A DNA stretch of 64,000 nucleotides from Carettochelys insculpta (GCF_033958435.1 NC_134144.1:14874010-14938009); one strand, 5' to 3'; positions 9,347 to 23,000 are shown, numbered from the stretch's first letter. Translations and numbers: made by a program. The notes: generated by a model from the letters alone, not told the origin.

Positions 9347-12300
9347 TATTAAGCTAACTCTTTGCAATCTGTGGGTTTGATATGTAAATGAAGAGCTGTC
9401 TGTATATACACATTTGTCTGTGTCTCTGACCGGCTAACACCATAAATAGTACATTTTTCTAGGAATGCAGTTAGTGACCTCAGCATGGGAACAACTTTAA
9501 ATGTAAAGTTAAGTCTTGCAAATAGTTATTATGGACCTAATCCAAAGCCCGCTAAACTCAGTGGGTGTCTTTTCATTGTCTTCAGTGAACTTTGGATCAG
9601 GACGAGGAAAGGAACTGTTCCAAAGTGGATGCTCCATGCATGAAGTGGTGAATTGGATGTGCCATGAAGGCCCTGGTGGTGCTCTCCATAACAAGTCCCA
9701 TTGTCTGTAATTGGAATAGTACCTAGCCCAAATGTCTGTGAGGGATGTAATAGATAGCTGGTCGAAGGGCAAGTGCCACTTTTTTAAAGCTCTGATCCTC
9801 TCTCTTTTCTCTCTAACATTAGAGTTTCTTGGCTCCCAAGTAGACAGAATCTTCCCATAATTGGCATTATAATAGTTCTTGATGCAAGTACAATGTTTTG
9901 ACTGTCTGGAATAGTATGATCAGTTCTGGGTGAGGGTGGTTTCCTGGCCCAGGAAGTGTTAGGCGTCTTGCAAAAGTGTGAGGGGTATGGTGTTATTCTT
10001 CCCTCTCAGAAAAGAGAAAGCAAAATCCACAGAATCTCTGCTGCCTCTGACTTCGTTTTGCAGTAGCTTTAAGGGAGCTGATACTGCCCAGGGTAAGCCA
10101 CCCTCCAAACCTCCAGCAGCTCTGAGTCACTTCTGGCAAAATAGTCCCTGCAAAGAGACAGCCTGTACTTAGAAAATTTATTGTCGTCCCTTTTGGGAAG
10201 GTAATCTTATGGAGCAGTGACAGGGATGGCTATGAGGAGGAGGCGGGGGATACATAATAATAATTTCAGCAGTTTCTAGGAGAATGTATTAAAAGTAATG
10301 ATCTCCCTGACTAGTTCTCTTTGCTGAGAAGGAGTCAATTGGACCACATTGTAAAATAAAGAATTGAGGGTGGGGTCTAATGCCACAAATCATAGAAATG
10401 TGGTTCCTGTTTCTAATCAGTTGTGACAGTTATATACGCAACAAATCCTGTTTTTCACAAAGTAAGCTTTGTTAACCTTTAGCTAGCTGGCAGACATTCA
10501 GTGCACAATGCAATGCATACGTGTATTTATTCGATTGTCTTATGGGAGGGTGGGAGAGTACATGTTCCCTCCATGACCAGCCATGTTGTCACCTTAAGTT
10601 CTAGCTGGGAAGAAGTTGGCAATGGAAATGAACGTTAATGAGGTATTGGATCCAGCCAAAATCGAATAATTTGCTGATGGAGAACTGTAGCTAAATGGAG
10701 TTTGTCCAGGTTGGTCTGTTTCTATGGGACCTACATCCAGTGGGCTTCACCAGAAGCCTGTTTTCTTATCCAAAACCATCGTAATGGAGACAGGGAGGAG
10801 CTACCTGTACAACAGAATAGTGGCCCTTCCCTTCTCCCCCAATATTTCTTTGCCTTATATTTTTAGAGACCACAAAACCTTAGTTTATGACAAGTAATCC
10901 AGCTCACTCCCATAATGATATACTACATTATAGACTTTCCTAAACTTAATCATTCAATATCTAACTTCCTTCCCTGCAGGCGTGTACCATTATATTTTAC
11001 ACATGGCTCCCAGCTGGTTTTCATTGTGGCCTTCAAAACATATTTCAATACTGTGCGATTTAAGACTAGTCACTTTATCTTTTTAACTCAACTTCCATCA
11101 TATTAGCTTTTTTTGTACATTTTCTGCTTGGCGGTGGTGGCTCATGTATGGAAAATGAATGTATGTGTGTGTTTGGATTACATTGGACTAAAGCTCTGTT
11201 TCTTTCGGAGAATGGCCCTTCTAAAATGACTAAATGCTACTTTTACAGCTCAAATGTTTAAATCTGTTGGATGGACAGAAAAATGAGCCCTCTTGGTGGG
11301 GAGTGAGGTAGATGTCTTCACATAAGATTTGAAAGTAAGTGGAGAACTGGGGGTGGGGGCAGGGAGATAGAGTACTCCTGGAGTCAGCTAGAAGTTTTCT
11401 CAAGACAGAGTGAAGTAGAGGAGACTTGTGGATGACTTATGCTCTGCTCAGAGTACAAGGGTTTAAGATTTGAAGAAGAGGGAGAGAGCAAGCCAGAGGA
11501 TGAAGAGAAGGAGGCTCTCATATGACTTCACCCACCATTTGTATGCAGGGTCAGAAGAGAGCTGTGATAGAAGAACAGGAGGAGAGAGGGAAAAAGGAGA
11601 CCAGTGAGAAAAACTTGGAGCAAGTCCATAGAGTGTCTTAGAAGCAAGGGGGACAGATTTGAATGTGCCCATTCAGTGAATAGGGGAGCTGTGTAATGGG
11701 AGGTATGGTTACGCTCCTGGGACAGAATTAGGAAGTGTGTGGGAACAATCTAAGTTGTGTGTGTGTTTCTCCTGACACCAAGCAGATAACCAGTTCTGCT
11801 TTGAAAAAGTGTGTTCACTGCATGTCTTTCTTCTCTGTACCCTCCCACCATAGCCTGCCTGACACTTCACACAGCTTCTTGTTGGATCAGTCACCAATTA
11901 TAACTTGTTGCTTGCACATGTGTGCAGACACATATGCACAAACCTCATGCTTAAGCAGTAAGACAATCTGCAGTGATGTTTCTCTTCTGTAAGGGAGCCT
12001 GAGTGGCATTAAGCAAAAACACAAGAATATATAACGTGGGGTGCAGAACGTTAATGTCCTTAGGACTTTGGCATGCTGATCAGGATGATGACTCTACATT
12101 CTGGAACTAGAAGCACAGTAAATTATATAGTTTCCTTTGTGGCGGTGTAGAATGCAGAACAATAAATGAAATAATTAAACAGCAGAAATTGACTAGTGGA
12201 TTTTGTGATGCTTATCTAAAGGAATTTTTTAAATGAAACATAAGGTTAATTCTCATTTATATTGGAGACCTGAGCTATTGGTCCATTTTCCACAGGAATA

Positions 12301-13325
12301 TAAAATTCTGTGTAATTGAAAATAGGTTAGTAAACTATGGAATTGTTTGTTGATGGTTTGTATTTGAAGGAATTGCAGAGTGTGCTTACTGCCCAGGTGC
12401 ATCTGTATTTATATGTGCATATTATACCACTGCAATTTGCTGTTATCACCAATTTAAATTATGAGGAATCCCACTCAGATCAATGGGATTATTGTAGATT
12501 TACATTGGTTTAACTGAAAGTAGAATTAAGGCTTTATTTCAGAAGGTATCAATTTGGACAAAACCCCACCTTCTTCTAATATATTGTACTAATAAGCCAC
12601 ACTCAGCATATTCCCTTCTGGAAAGGGTAAGACCCAGTGTTCCCTGTAAGTTGAGTGCTTGGGTGGCCACCCAGGAGAGAGTCAGGTGCTGCTCAGCTGA
12701 TTAGTGGAGCGCCTACAGCCAGCAGTATGTGTTTCTATTGGTGGGGCACGTGCCTTGGTGCACAGAACAAAACTGAATCTACCCATGGATGGAAAAAAAT
12801 TAAAGAGCTCATTGGTCAGAAGGCTGCTCCACCTCAGAAAGGGTTAAAGTACACTGTATTTGTCTCTCTTTTTTGCACAGCCCTCTCTTTGGTGATTTGA
12901 TTGCTTTGAAGATGCTGTAGGCATCCCTTCAATTTCCTTCAAATTAAACCTTTTACTGCTGCTGATCCTGTACTGTTGGGTTTTTTCATCATTCTGTTTG
13001 ATTGGAAGTCTTGTAACCTTTTTCAGATGGATCACTTCTCATGCTGTTTATTGAATGGAAAAAAAAAGTCACTTCCAACACCAACACGCATATACTGAGT
13101 AACTCGTACTCTTTCTTCATGCTTTTGTACCAACAATACCTGCGTTCAAGTTTGGCATTTGTGATCAGCAGTATTTCTTGAGGCTTTTAGTATTCAGCTG
13201 CTGAATGTCATACTTCCCATTGGTTCGTGTAAACATTTTGCTATTGACTGTTCTGTTTCAGAATGCTAAAGTTAGGTAACTATGGGAGTCTGTTCAGGAG
13301 TAGTCTGTTTGAGAACATACACTGG
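9347..13325. other. Intron sequence without recognised feature
   Basis: About 4 kb of intron. It contains ordinary unique-looking DNA and a diffuse old-repeat fragment near 12440-12540 (phrases about CAATGGGATTATTG and TTTACATTGGTTTAAC). The stretch near 10390-10720 is low in obvious repeats. I cannot tell whether it is conserved. Confidence 0.55.
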
Positions 13326-13402
13326 GCCAGGTCCTCACCTGGTGTAAATTAGTGCAGCTCCATTGATTTCCTGCCTAGACTTATGCCAGCTGAGGATCTG
13401 AT
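13326..13402. repeat. Fragment of an old palindromic DNA repeat
   Basis: The left part GTCCTCACCTGGTGTAAAT and right part TATGCCAGCTGAGGATCTGA are imperfect inverted copies around CTCCATTGATTTC. The same words recur near 24858-24957, 42888-43036 and 52362-52441. This is a dispersed old palindromic element of the amniote type. I do not give a family name. Confidence 0.5.
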
Positions 13403-15457
13403 ATATTATTTACAAGGATCATTGTTTATACAAATATAATTACTGAAACTCTCTTAGAAGCAAATTCATGGGCAAAATAAAATCCCCAAGGAGCTGTCTA
13501 GTTATTCAGTTAGCTGGCACATTATGCCTATTTTATTGCAGGAGACAGACATAACAGAAAACGCATCATTTTCATTTTTGGTTGTCTTTTTTTCCCCTCA
13601 AATTAAGGCAACTGCTCTGATGGCCCACGTGTTTCTTTGTACAGAAACAGATCTCTGGTCCATTGAGGTTGTGTTCATTCAGTGAACGCTCCTACCTGTT
13701 GATGATCCTGCCAGAATTGTACTGACACACTTTTCACCAATGCTGACATTTGCATTTTAAGTGCAGAAGGCAGCTCTATTGTATTGTTGTGCCTAATGTA
13801 ATTAGCAGGTTGAAGTATTACAGTTTTCTGCTGGTGCCAGCATGAGGTCAGGGACTGGCTGAGCTTTCTGTTATTTGAAAGTGGCAAAGTAAGAGTGCCA
13901 GGCATGGTCATTTTAATTAGTTGACATTATTTAGGCCTAACAGTGTTTTATTGCTCAGAGTATTAGTAGTCTCAGCCACCTGAGTGGCTGAGTTGTCCAG
14001 TTGTTTTGAACTTATGAGGTAACGTGAGTAAAGGTAAATAATCTTTCCCTCCGTGTGAAAGTTCCAATCTCAGTTTACTGTTCAGGAGTAGTTTAATAGC
14101 AACACATTGCTATGAGATGTCATGTTACCCAGACTGTGCTACTTTTGCAAAATACATTACTGTACAATTATTAGTGTAGTGTTGGTAAATAAAACATCAA
14201 GGCACTTTGGTCAAATGAATGTGCCCAGAGCAACCTTTCGGAGATCAGGCTTTTGTTCAGCTAGCTGGAAGAAAAGGAGGATTACCCCTTAAAGATCTCC
14301 CTTACAGCAAAGAGGAAGAGGGGAAAATGTTCACAGGGATAGGTGGGAAGCAGTTGGAGCCAGTTTAAGGCAAGAACTCTGCGTTGCCCCTTCTGTTGAT
14401 TGGAAGAGTGTGCATGGGGGTGTTTTATATAGGTCCCCAAGCTGGTAGTAGGGGTATTATAATGTTACAGTGTACTTATAAAAGCATGTATGTGGCAGAT
14501 GTACAGCGCACGACATGGTTATCTGGTAAAATGAGTTGGAAAAGGGTTTCAAAGAAATCATCTTTTAAGGGAACTGGGGCTCCTATATCTTGTCTGTGTG
14601 AAGCTGATCCCTCCACCCCACTTTGCCTGGTCTCTTTAAGGGGACTAAGGAACAGGTTTGAGGCACCTACATCTCCGTCTTGCATTGTACAGTTTGTTGC
14701 CAAGTATGCCCAGATATTACATGGGAATAAAGTGTAATCTACTTAAACCGTGTCTAGCGCCTCTTCTCTTTATCCAGCATAGACGGGCAACATATAGGGT
14801 TCACTCTAGTGCAGATACCTTAATAGTGTTTGCTTGATCAGTCTTTTCCGGTATTAGTTGGAATTAGCAAGGCTCTGCTCAGAGTGTGTGTGTGTGTGAA
14901 AGCTTTATGCTGGCTTTTTAGGGAGAATAGCTACTTTTATATAATATTCAGTCTGAGCCCTCAACACATTTCTGTAATTTTTTATCTTCTATGCATTTTA
15001 ATGAAGGAGTGATGTTATTGATACTGTACATGCAAGATGTTTGAGTATTTGAATTAAAGACTCAAAGGACACTTTTAATGTGGGAAGTCAAGATTTCCCC
15101 TTGTTTTGTTAACTGTCAGGTCCATATTGATTTTGTTAGCACGGTAGGTTTGAGTTCTGATCGATATTTCCCTGTGTTCTGAAGGAACCTTTGGACAAAA
15201 GCAGCCGTCAGTCCTGTGGATTTTTTTTTTCTTTTCAAATAATATCTCCTTTATGGACTATGCTTTAAAGAAAACATCTGTAATGCTGATATAGGCCTAA
15301 GAATTAGATGGAAATTTCACTGGAGGTAATAGCTGAGTAAGGTCCTTTCTGAGTAATTATAAACGGCTGTTAGGAGTCTGTAGAAATTACAGATGCTTTC
15401 TTTAAACCTATCTCAGAAAAAACAGATTCTATAATAGTGGTGAAAATCCTTTAGTGC

Positions 15458-15722
15458 AGTGTTTTGTAGCTTTTTGAGAGGCTGGGACGCCAAATTAGAA
15501 TATTTTTTATGTGGAACACCTATGAAAATTTTCTTTAAAAAATTATCAGACCAAACAAACAGCAACGTACAGCAAAACCAAAATGAAGTAATTTAATCAA
15601 GTATCCTAGCAATGAAGAAGTAACGCTGTAGAGTGTATTTTTTCCAAATGCTCATGGTACAACTGTGAGTTATTCACGGAACACCAGTGTTTCTCAGAGC
15701 ACAGTTTAAGAAGAGCTGCCTG
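15458..15722. mobile_element. Possible old hAT-like remnant
   Basis: The left part CAGTGTTTTGTAGCTTTTTG and the right part CAGTTTAAGAAGAGCTGCCTG resemble the CAG-initiated, TTCTCAAACTG-like termini of hAT elements in inverted arrangement. No target duplication is visible. The assignment is weak. The rest of 13403-16050 shows nothing else I can name. Confidence 0.35.
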
Positions 15723-16057
15723 AGAAGGTCAAAGACTTTGTTTGTGCAGAGGCTTCCTTAGATGCGGGAAAAGTAAGTATTTGAATTCAAGGCTACTAAG
15801 CAAACAACATTAATACAGACATAGCTGAGTGAAATCTCTTCAAAGGGCACAATACAACTGATCTTCAGAGGCTTACCCCAACGTGGATACAATATTCCAT
15901 GCCTTCACTCAAAGGCCATCTCTTGTAAGCAAATGCAGTCTGGCCCTTCACTGATTGTTCGACATTCAGTCCTCAGTGATTCAGGAGCCAGATTAGAAAT
16001 CAGAAGTACCCAAAAGAGTCATAGAAGGGTACGTGTGCATGTGCGTGTGCGTTTCCA

Positions 16058-16098
16058 TTTTGCTGTGAGAATAATATATCTATATTCTCACAGCAAAA
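16058..16098. repeat. Perfect 16-bp inverted repeat (hairpin)
   Basis: TTTTGCTGTGAGAATA at 16058-16073 is exactly complementary to 16083-16098, leaving a 9-base loop. It lies in the SATB2 intron about 0.78 kb before the last exon. In RNA it would form a stable stem on the sense strand. Confidence 0.85.
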
Positions 16099-16414
16099 GG
16101 ACTATTATTAATTAACTGTAGTTGATTAAATAATAACAGTAAAAGCATCCTGAGTGCTTAATAAGTTAGGCTGGGCTAATAAGGAAATGACACAGTGTTT
16201 AGTATCATATGCAACAATGAGCTGTGGAAGACCCATTGGAGAGTCACTTGCAGCTCCTGAGCCTCAGTCTGAGTATCACTGATTTAAGACAAGTTTCACT
16301 ATGTTAAAAAAGCTTTTGTCTAAAAAGGAGTTCTCGTTATTTTAATTCAAATCATATTGTTTGCTATGCCCTGGAAGGTAAATCCCCAGCCAGGATGAGG
16401 ACCTCATTGTGACA

Positions 16415-16600
16415 GGCACTGAACAAACACATACTGAAAGACTATCCCTGTCTAAAGAATTTGCTATCTAAACGGGCAGGACAGAGAGTAAGAGAGGTAC
16501 TAAGGAGTGAAAGGACTTGCCCCGGGTCACACAGATCATCTGTGGCAGACAGAGAATTTAATCTAGTGGAGAAAGAGCCAAGCTGTCCTCATCCCGGTTG
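16415..16600 (-). repeat. MIR/CORE-type SINE fragment, reverse orientation
   Basis: Contains GGCACTGAACAAACACATA, then a diverged middle, then GGACTTGCCCCGGGTCACAC and TGTGGCAGACAGAGAATTTA, the order seen in reverse-oriented MIR-like SINEs of reptiles. Similar modules occur at 43668-44100 and 63570-63630. Confidence 0.6.
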
Positions 16601-16849
16601 ACTCCCACATCTAAAATACCCCTCAACTAAATTCCTACATCCAGCCACTTTACTTGAGCTTTTCCCTTCTTATTCTGCGTTTACAGTGCATTTGCTATGA
16701 GGAGACGAAAGGGAATGGAGAGTAGGAATTCACAAGTATGTCTGTATACAAAAGGGTAAAATAAAAGCTTGTCTAAATGAGGAGTATTGCAAGTGGCCTT
16801 TTTAGACTGAGAGCTGCCACATTTTTGAATTGTGCAGAAAGTACATTGA

Positions 16850-16877
16850 ACGTGTGTGTGTATGTTTAATTATATAG
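16850..16877 (+). promoter_or_regulatory. SATB2: Splice acceptor of SATB2 last exon
   Basis: The exon is preceded by a GT-repeat and AT-rich run (CGTGTGTGTGTATG, then TTTAATTATATAG) ending in AG at 16876-16877. The pyrimidine tract is weak. The position is set by the coding frame: codons from 16878 run without a gap into the homeodomain. Confidence 0.85.
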
Positions 16878-17333
<456 letters not shown>

Positions 17334-17660
17334 TGTGAGCCCCCGACTCAGAAAGCATAACATTGATCCAAGGATTTTTGTTGATTGCTTTGTTTCTTTT
17401 TTTGCATTTTTGTGGTGTCCATTGCACATGATACATGTGCAAACTGAAGAATTCAGCATCGTCCAATCAAACGTCACATTGACACAGACACTTGAGTGTT
17501 ACACCTTTATGTTGGACTGAGATAATAATTGTAATCAGATAGGGTTATGCCTGCTTTAATCTTGCACTCATAAAAGGGACATCTAGCAAGTTAACAGGAA
17601 GAAAAAGACCCATGAAATCAGTGAAGGAAAATTTACAGCTGTGTGTGTATATATATTTAC

Positions 17661-17663
<3 letters not shown>

Positions 17664-17712
<49 letters not shown>
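17664..17712. repeat. (TA)n microsatellite in the 3' UTR
   Basis: An almost pure AT dinucleotide run of about 49 bases in the SATB2 3' UTR, preceded by a short GT run and TATATATTTACATA. Self-complementary in RNA and likely to vary in length. Confidence 0.95.
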
Positions 17713-17718
<6 letters not shown>

Positions 17719-19588
17719 TGCATGGGACAGAACTTTACAATTTGAAAGTATAGACTGTGAAATGAGTTCTTGAAAGACGAAACTTGTTTATGTATTAAAA
17801 CCACTTCACAATGAGTTGCTTTGGCTTTTTGATAACTGCCGCCTGCTCTCAGGGTGTGGTGACTATTTTTGAATTCCTATTTATTTTCTATGTTTATCCC
17901 TGATTTTTTTTTAATTATTATGATATGGCTTTCTGTCTGGCAACTTGATGGGTAATTTTGGAAGTATGTATTTAAATCGACACTGCCAAAAAAAAAAAGA
18001 AAAAAAAAAGGAAAGTTAAAAATAAGAGAAGGGGTTGGGGAGTGAGGAGATCGGGGGGGAGAAATCAGGGCACCTTAAAAACAGCATCTATGTTGAAGTA
18101 CTTTGAAACACCGTGCACACTTAAAATGATACATGATATTCCATTAATCAAGTTGCCCTGTCTGTAGTGAACACATGAATTTTCATGGAATTCAAAATAA
18201 GTAAACCTGCAATTCAGTGCATAGAAGACACGTCCGTTCATGAAGTCTCGATTGAAAAAAAAATAGCTTTTTGAGATTTGATATATGGGATTCATACTAT
18301 GAACCATGTTTTACTGTGGAGTTGACTTACTTGTTTTCTGTTTCAGTTCTTAAAATTCATACACTTCTTTTATTGTTATTGCTTTGTAGTTTTTATCATA
18401 TTTTAAATTCAACATGAAGTAAATTGAGGAAATTAAAACAGCAAACCCACCTGGGTAGAAAACTATCCAGTTAAGTCAGCAATCGATAAAGGGGATCTCC
18501 CACCGTTGGCTTCCCTTTCCCCTTTTGGCTGGTAATCTCGGGCTTCCTTTACTTCATGCACAGTATTCCAGTGTCACTAAGCGTTTTGAGCTGCTGGTCT
18601 CAGTCTACTGTTGGTGCATGGCAGCCCTGATACAAACGCATTTGTCAATCTTCCTGTAGCGTAGCTGCTCGAGGCCATAAGAACGAGAGGTGTTATCTGT
18701 GTAGTCACCTTCTTGTCACAAATTGAAACATTGGCCCAGTCACCCAGTCCAGCAATTAATTACATTACACAAAGCAGAACTAAAGCTGACTGACTCTTCA
18801 ATGCTAAGAGCACTAAAGCTGCAATCTGTTATGGTGTCAAACCGTTTTGAGGCATCTTGTTGGGAGCAACAGCCAGTAACATTACTTTTCTCTTCCATGT
18901 AATGATTTTCAAGAGAAGACCTCACCTTCACTACTATTGCAGCTGGACTTATTGCAAACCTCTTTTAAACTGCAGTCAGAACCATGTCTGCAGGGTTTCT
19001 TTTCGGTATGTGTTGTGCTTTTATGTATCTTTGACAAAGACCTCATGCAATATCACTTTGGACGGTATTTTCTGTTTACTACACCAGGCATTGTAATATA
19101 ACTGTTAATAGTATTTATATTTGAAAGGTATAAAAGTAGGAGTGAAAACAAAACAAAAAAACCCTCTGTGTTGATACTCAGAACGTACAATATACAGGGA
19201 GAAGACATGTTGCAATACAAGCTAATTCTTAGCTGCTCAGTAACCTCTGGAGTTTTTAAAGGGACTTTTTCAAATAATGTTTGGAACATCACAGTATCTC
19301 TGCATTAATTTTTATGTACCTTTGCAAAATGATGGTGGTTTGCTTAATTAAGCCCTTCTTGCTCCTCATTCCATATTTCTGTAGCTGCAGCTTTAATCAG
19401 AAGTTCAATGGTTGCTGCTTTATGTTCTTTGAAAACTGTCTTCTTTTGCTATTACCGTAATCACACCATACACGTAAAAGGAAACTGATTTTTGCCCTTG
19501 CTAGGCTGTCCATCCGTTGATGGCATCAACATTTGGTCTCTCTTACACTTCAACCAAAAATTTTATTAGGTACTTTTTCAATGCTACG

Positions 19589-19595
19589 TCTTGCC
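19589..19595 (+). promoter_or_regulatory. miR-31 seed match (7-mer) in SATB2 3' UTR
   Basis: TCTTGCC is complementary to bases 2-8 of miR-31-5p. SATB2 is a reported miR-31 target in mammals. Here the base opposite miRNA position 1 is T. Confidence 0.5.
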
Positions 19596-19664
19596 TTTCA
19601 GTTTTAATTTCACTGCCAATTTTGCAGTGGTTCTAAGTGAATCTGTGGGCATTTTAGCCTGTGG

Positions 19665-19672
19665 TCTTGCCA
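19665..19672 (+). promoter_or_regulatory. miR-31 seed match (8-mer) in SATB2 3' UTR
   Basis: TCTTGCCA, a full 8-mer site, lies 76 bases after the first site. Two sites at this spacing are less likely to be chance than one, but functional use is inferred. Confidence 0.55.
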
Positions 19673-20002
19673 GAACTTCGCGAATTACAATGCATATATG
19701 TCTATTTATTCAATATCCATCATATAATATCTATTTGGAAAAAGAAACTTTTCTTGTAGTGCCTCTTAAAAAAGCACAATTTTCCGCCTTTTTTGTGAAA
19801 TAAAAATAATAAAAAACCAACAAAAAATAAATTGTGTTTTATTGCGGTATCAACAATGTGAATAAGGATTAACATATTGTAAATGTTCTTTTTTCCATGT
19901 AAATCAACTTTATCTTTGTTATCACTAAGTGATAATTAATTTTTAACTTATGTGCATTGTTAGGCTGTTAGAACTTTTTGGTTGTTGAAATTAAACATAT
20001 TC

Positions 20003-20008
20003 AATAAA
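20003..20008 (+). promoter_or_regulatory. SATB2: Polyadenylation signal AATAAA, SATB2
   Basis: Canonical AATAAA in TTCAATAAATGACTTC, followed by a T-rich stretch (TTATTTTCTTTCTCTTGG at 20040-20057). A further AATAAA near 19825 could be a minor upstream site. This is the last good signal before repeat-rich DNA begins. Confidence 0.75.
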
Positions 20009-20030
20009 TGACTTCATTTGTCAAGTAATT

Positions 20031-23000
20031 CACTGGGCCTTATTTTCTTTCTCTTGGAGACCAAGTGAAACCAGCTTATGAAATCAGGCAAAAACAAGTG
20101 TGCTTATTTTGGAAATAAGATTTGATCAGAACAGCTTTACCAGTCAGTATAGATGTTTGCTAAATCCATATAAGGCCATGGAAGTCAGTGGAGCTGTGGC
20201 GAATTAGAGCAGCCGAGAATGTAACCCATTATGTTACTGGATTTTTAATGTGTGTGTAAACATGCACATATCATCGGTGACAGTTTGGGAAGGGAGGGTG
20301 CAGATGAACTTCCTTTCAACCAATTGGATCACAATATGCAAAATGAACTCAAATGTATAAAGATATTTGTTAGCCTGCTCCTGTATTTCACTGGTGGATA
20401 TCTCTGTTTATAATTAAAAAGCCACAAATGACTGCGTGTCAGGAAACTTTTGGAGCACACATGTCCATGGTTAATGGACGTAATAAAAGGCTTTATTATA
20501 TTTATGGCAGGGGCATCCTACTGAGTGTCTAGGGGAATGCCTGAAGGATTGATGTAGCTGGGGCAATGTGTGAGAATGATTTTTTTTCTTTTTTCTTTTT
20601 TTTTGAGGGAGTGCAGATAAATGGAAAAAATTGCTCAAAATTCTTAAGCTAACAATTTAGTGAGTGCCTGGATTCCATCATAACAGACAGAATTTATACT
20701 GACCTCCAAACTTAACAGCCCTTCCTTGCTTTCGGTATTGCTACTTTTCCCACCCCCATTTAAAGTCTATAATGCAGTGGTTCTTCTCTTAAGACTCATT
20801 TACATTCCATATGAAACATCCGCAGACTTCCTTGTTTCTTTTTTTTTTTCCAAAGAGAAGATAATAGATAACTATGACTTATGGTACCCTACCACCTGCT
20901 TGTCAGATGAATTTTATGTTAAATTAATTTGGCTGCACTTGGAGACTACACACGTCACCATTTGGTTATGTTTGGTTTTTCTGGCATGCGTACTTACTAA
21001 TTTTCACTTTATTCCGCTTACCTTAAAATGAATCCTGCCGCAAGAAAGCCCACAGCAATACTATACTTATTGACAGATCCCACTGCCGCTAACCAAACTC
21101 ATCCATGTCCAAGTCACAGCTACTTACCTGAACATAAGTATGTCAGTCTGTTTGCAACCCAGCATTAGGGACCACCAGTTAGACCCTCATGCATAGCAGC
21201 TGCTAGACAAGGCAGTCAGGCTTCTGATGACTTCAGTGGCTGTTGGGCCCTGATTCGGCAAAGCACTTTAAAAGTGCATTGAAGTTTATCCATATTCAGC
21301 ACAGGATCAATTGGATGTAATCATATGCTTGAGTTTTTTGCTGAAGTGCCATCTTGCTGGTACAAGGGAATGAAGTTCATTACTACTGGTGTAACATTTT
21401 CCATTGGAATAAAATGTCAACAAAATATTTCATTATTACTTTCCATTTCCCGACAATCCTGCAAGGTGCTGAGTGCTTTTATCCTCATTTAAACAAATGG
21501 GTGCTTAGTATGTTATAGCAGGCAATTAAAGAACTACCAACATTAATGTTTCTGTCTATACTCTAGACCTCTTCATAAGCAAAAAATACGTGATTTTTTT
21601 TTTATTTGAAAAAAAAACTCACAAACATATGGATACCTCCTCCAAACCTTAAAAACAACCATTTAATAGCTGCTATGGTAGAAATATTTCTATTAATAAT
21701 GCTTCTATTTCTCCACACTTTACCTGCTGCTGCTGCCTGTTAGGCATGTTTTAATCTTCCAGACATATGTATTTCCATTTGAAAACCTATGGAAATGAAA
21801 AAATAAACAGTAAAGATTTTTTAAATGATGTACAACATACCGGCTATTGCCTGCAATAATTCATCATCATTCAAGTATAAGGATATGCTTAATCTCCTTC
21901 TTTGTATCCAGAAACCAATGATTCTTTATAGATTGATTGATTGATTGGCACCCTGATAGAGCTGTGTTCTCCTGACAAGCTGGACATGCAGGAGTAAAAG
22001 TTACAGCACACATAGTAAGTTGGAAAGTGTGCAAAATGTCATCTTACAAATCATAAAGAAGTCATTTAAAAAAATCTCCACTTACAATATAAAGTGCACT
22101 GATTAATTAAAGATGCATCTTTCATTTATTTATACCCATTAAAAAAACATACCGGTTTTAACACAAAATAACACAAGCTAAGTCAACCAAAGGAGAAGTG
22201 CTGGCAGGCTGAATATTCGTGCTAGGAAGTGAAACAAGGCCAGTGTGAGAGAGAACATGTAGAACCCTTAAGCCCTCGGAACCTTTAGCACCATCACTGG
22301 AAGCTAGTAATAAACAATGCACAGGGGAGCGGTGCTGTTGACATGGTGCGTTATGAGTGGGGGATTGCTGACTCTTTGTGCTCCTGATCTTTCTCTTATT
22401 TATCCACAAACAGTGCGAAAGGTGCTGCAGCTCATTCTCATTCAATTTCCATGAAGCTTACATTCGCTCTCACTCCTTGGCTGTGGTGCAGATCTTGGGA
22501 ACCCTGCCAGACCCAGTATGTGTGAAGTATTGTAAGGGAGTGGAGGAGCAGGAGGAGGGAGGCATTGGTCCAAATAATGATTTAAATAGCTTTCCCCCAT
22601 GATTGCTTTTGAATTCTTTGCTCATTGGAGGTCAGATTCTGATCTTGGCTGCCCAGATGTAAATCAGGAGGACTAGTTTATTGGGCCTATACTGGCATGT
22701 GAAGTCAGGCTCAGGTCCTGCATCTTTAAAACAAATGGCCATTTGCTCAGCTGTCTGTCTGTCTCTGCTCTGGCTTCAGCCATATGTCTTTCCTCATGCC
22801 AGGTAGGCAATATTATGATTTTTGATGTTACCATAATACGTTTGGGCCCTAATCCCAGACCATGATCCCCCCCACACAAGCACCATACAAACACAGACCA
22901 AAAAGGCAGTCCTTGAGCTCCATTTGCCCACCCTGTCGACCTGAGGCGCACATGATACTTCTATGTAGTATGGGGCCTCATTTCAGGAAAGCACTTAAAT

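Larger units (their letters stand above)
1..16877 (+). other. SATB2: SATB2 last intron (3' part)
   Basis: Everything upstream of the splice acceptor at 16876-16877 should be intron of SATB2, because the coding exon that follows starts in the middle of the protein. The intron carries a DIRS element in the same orientation as the gene, a Harbinger-like MITE, a hAT MITE and SINE fragments. I found no other SATB2 exon in it. The upstream exon lies outside the window, so the intron's true length is unknown. Confidence 0.85.
17334..20030 (+). other. SATB2: SATB2 3' untranslated region
   Basis: From the stop codon to just after the AATAAA at 20003. The sequence is AT-rich, has many short T and A runs and one (TA)n tract, and shows no recognisable transposon, in contrast to both flanks. 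The length of about 2.7 kb is plausible for the long SATB2 3' UTR. The cleavage site is inferred from the signal, not from transcripts. Confidence 0.8.
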
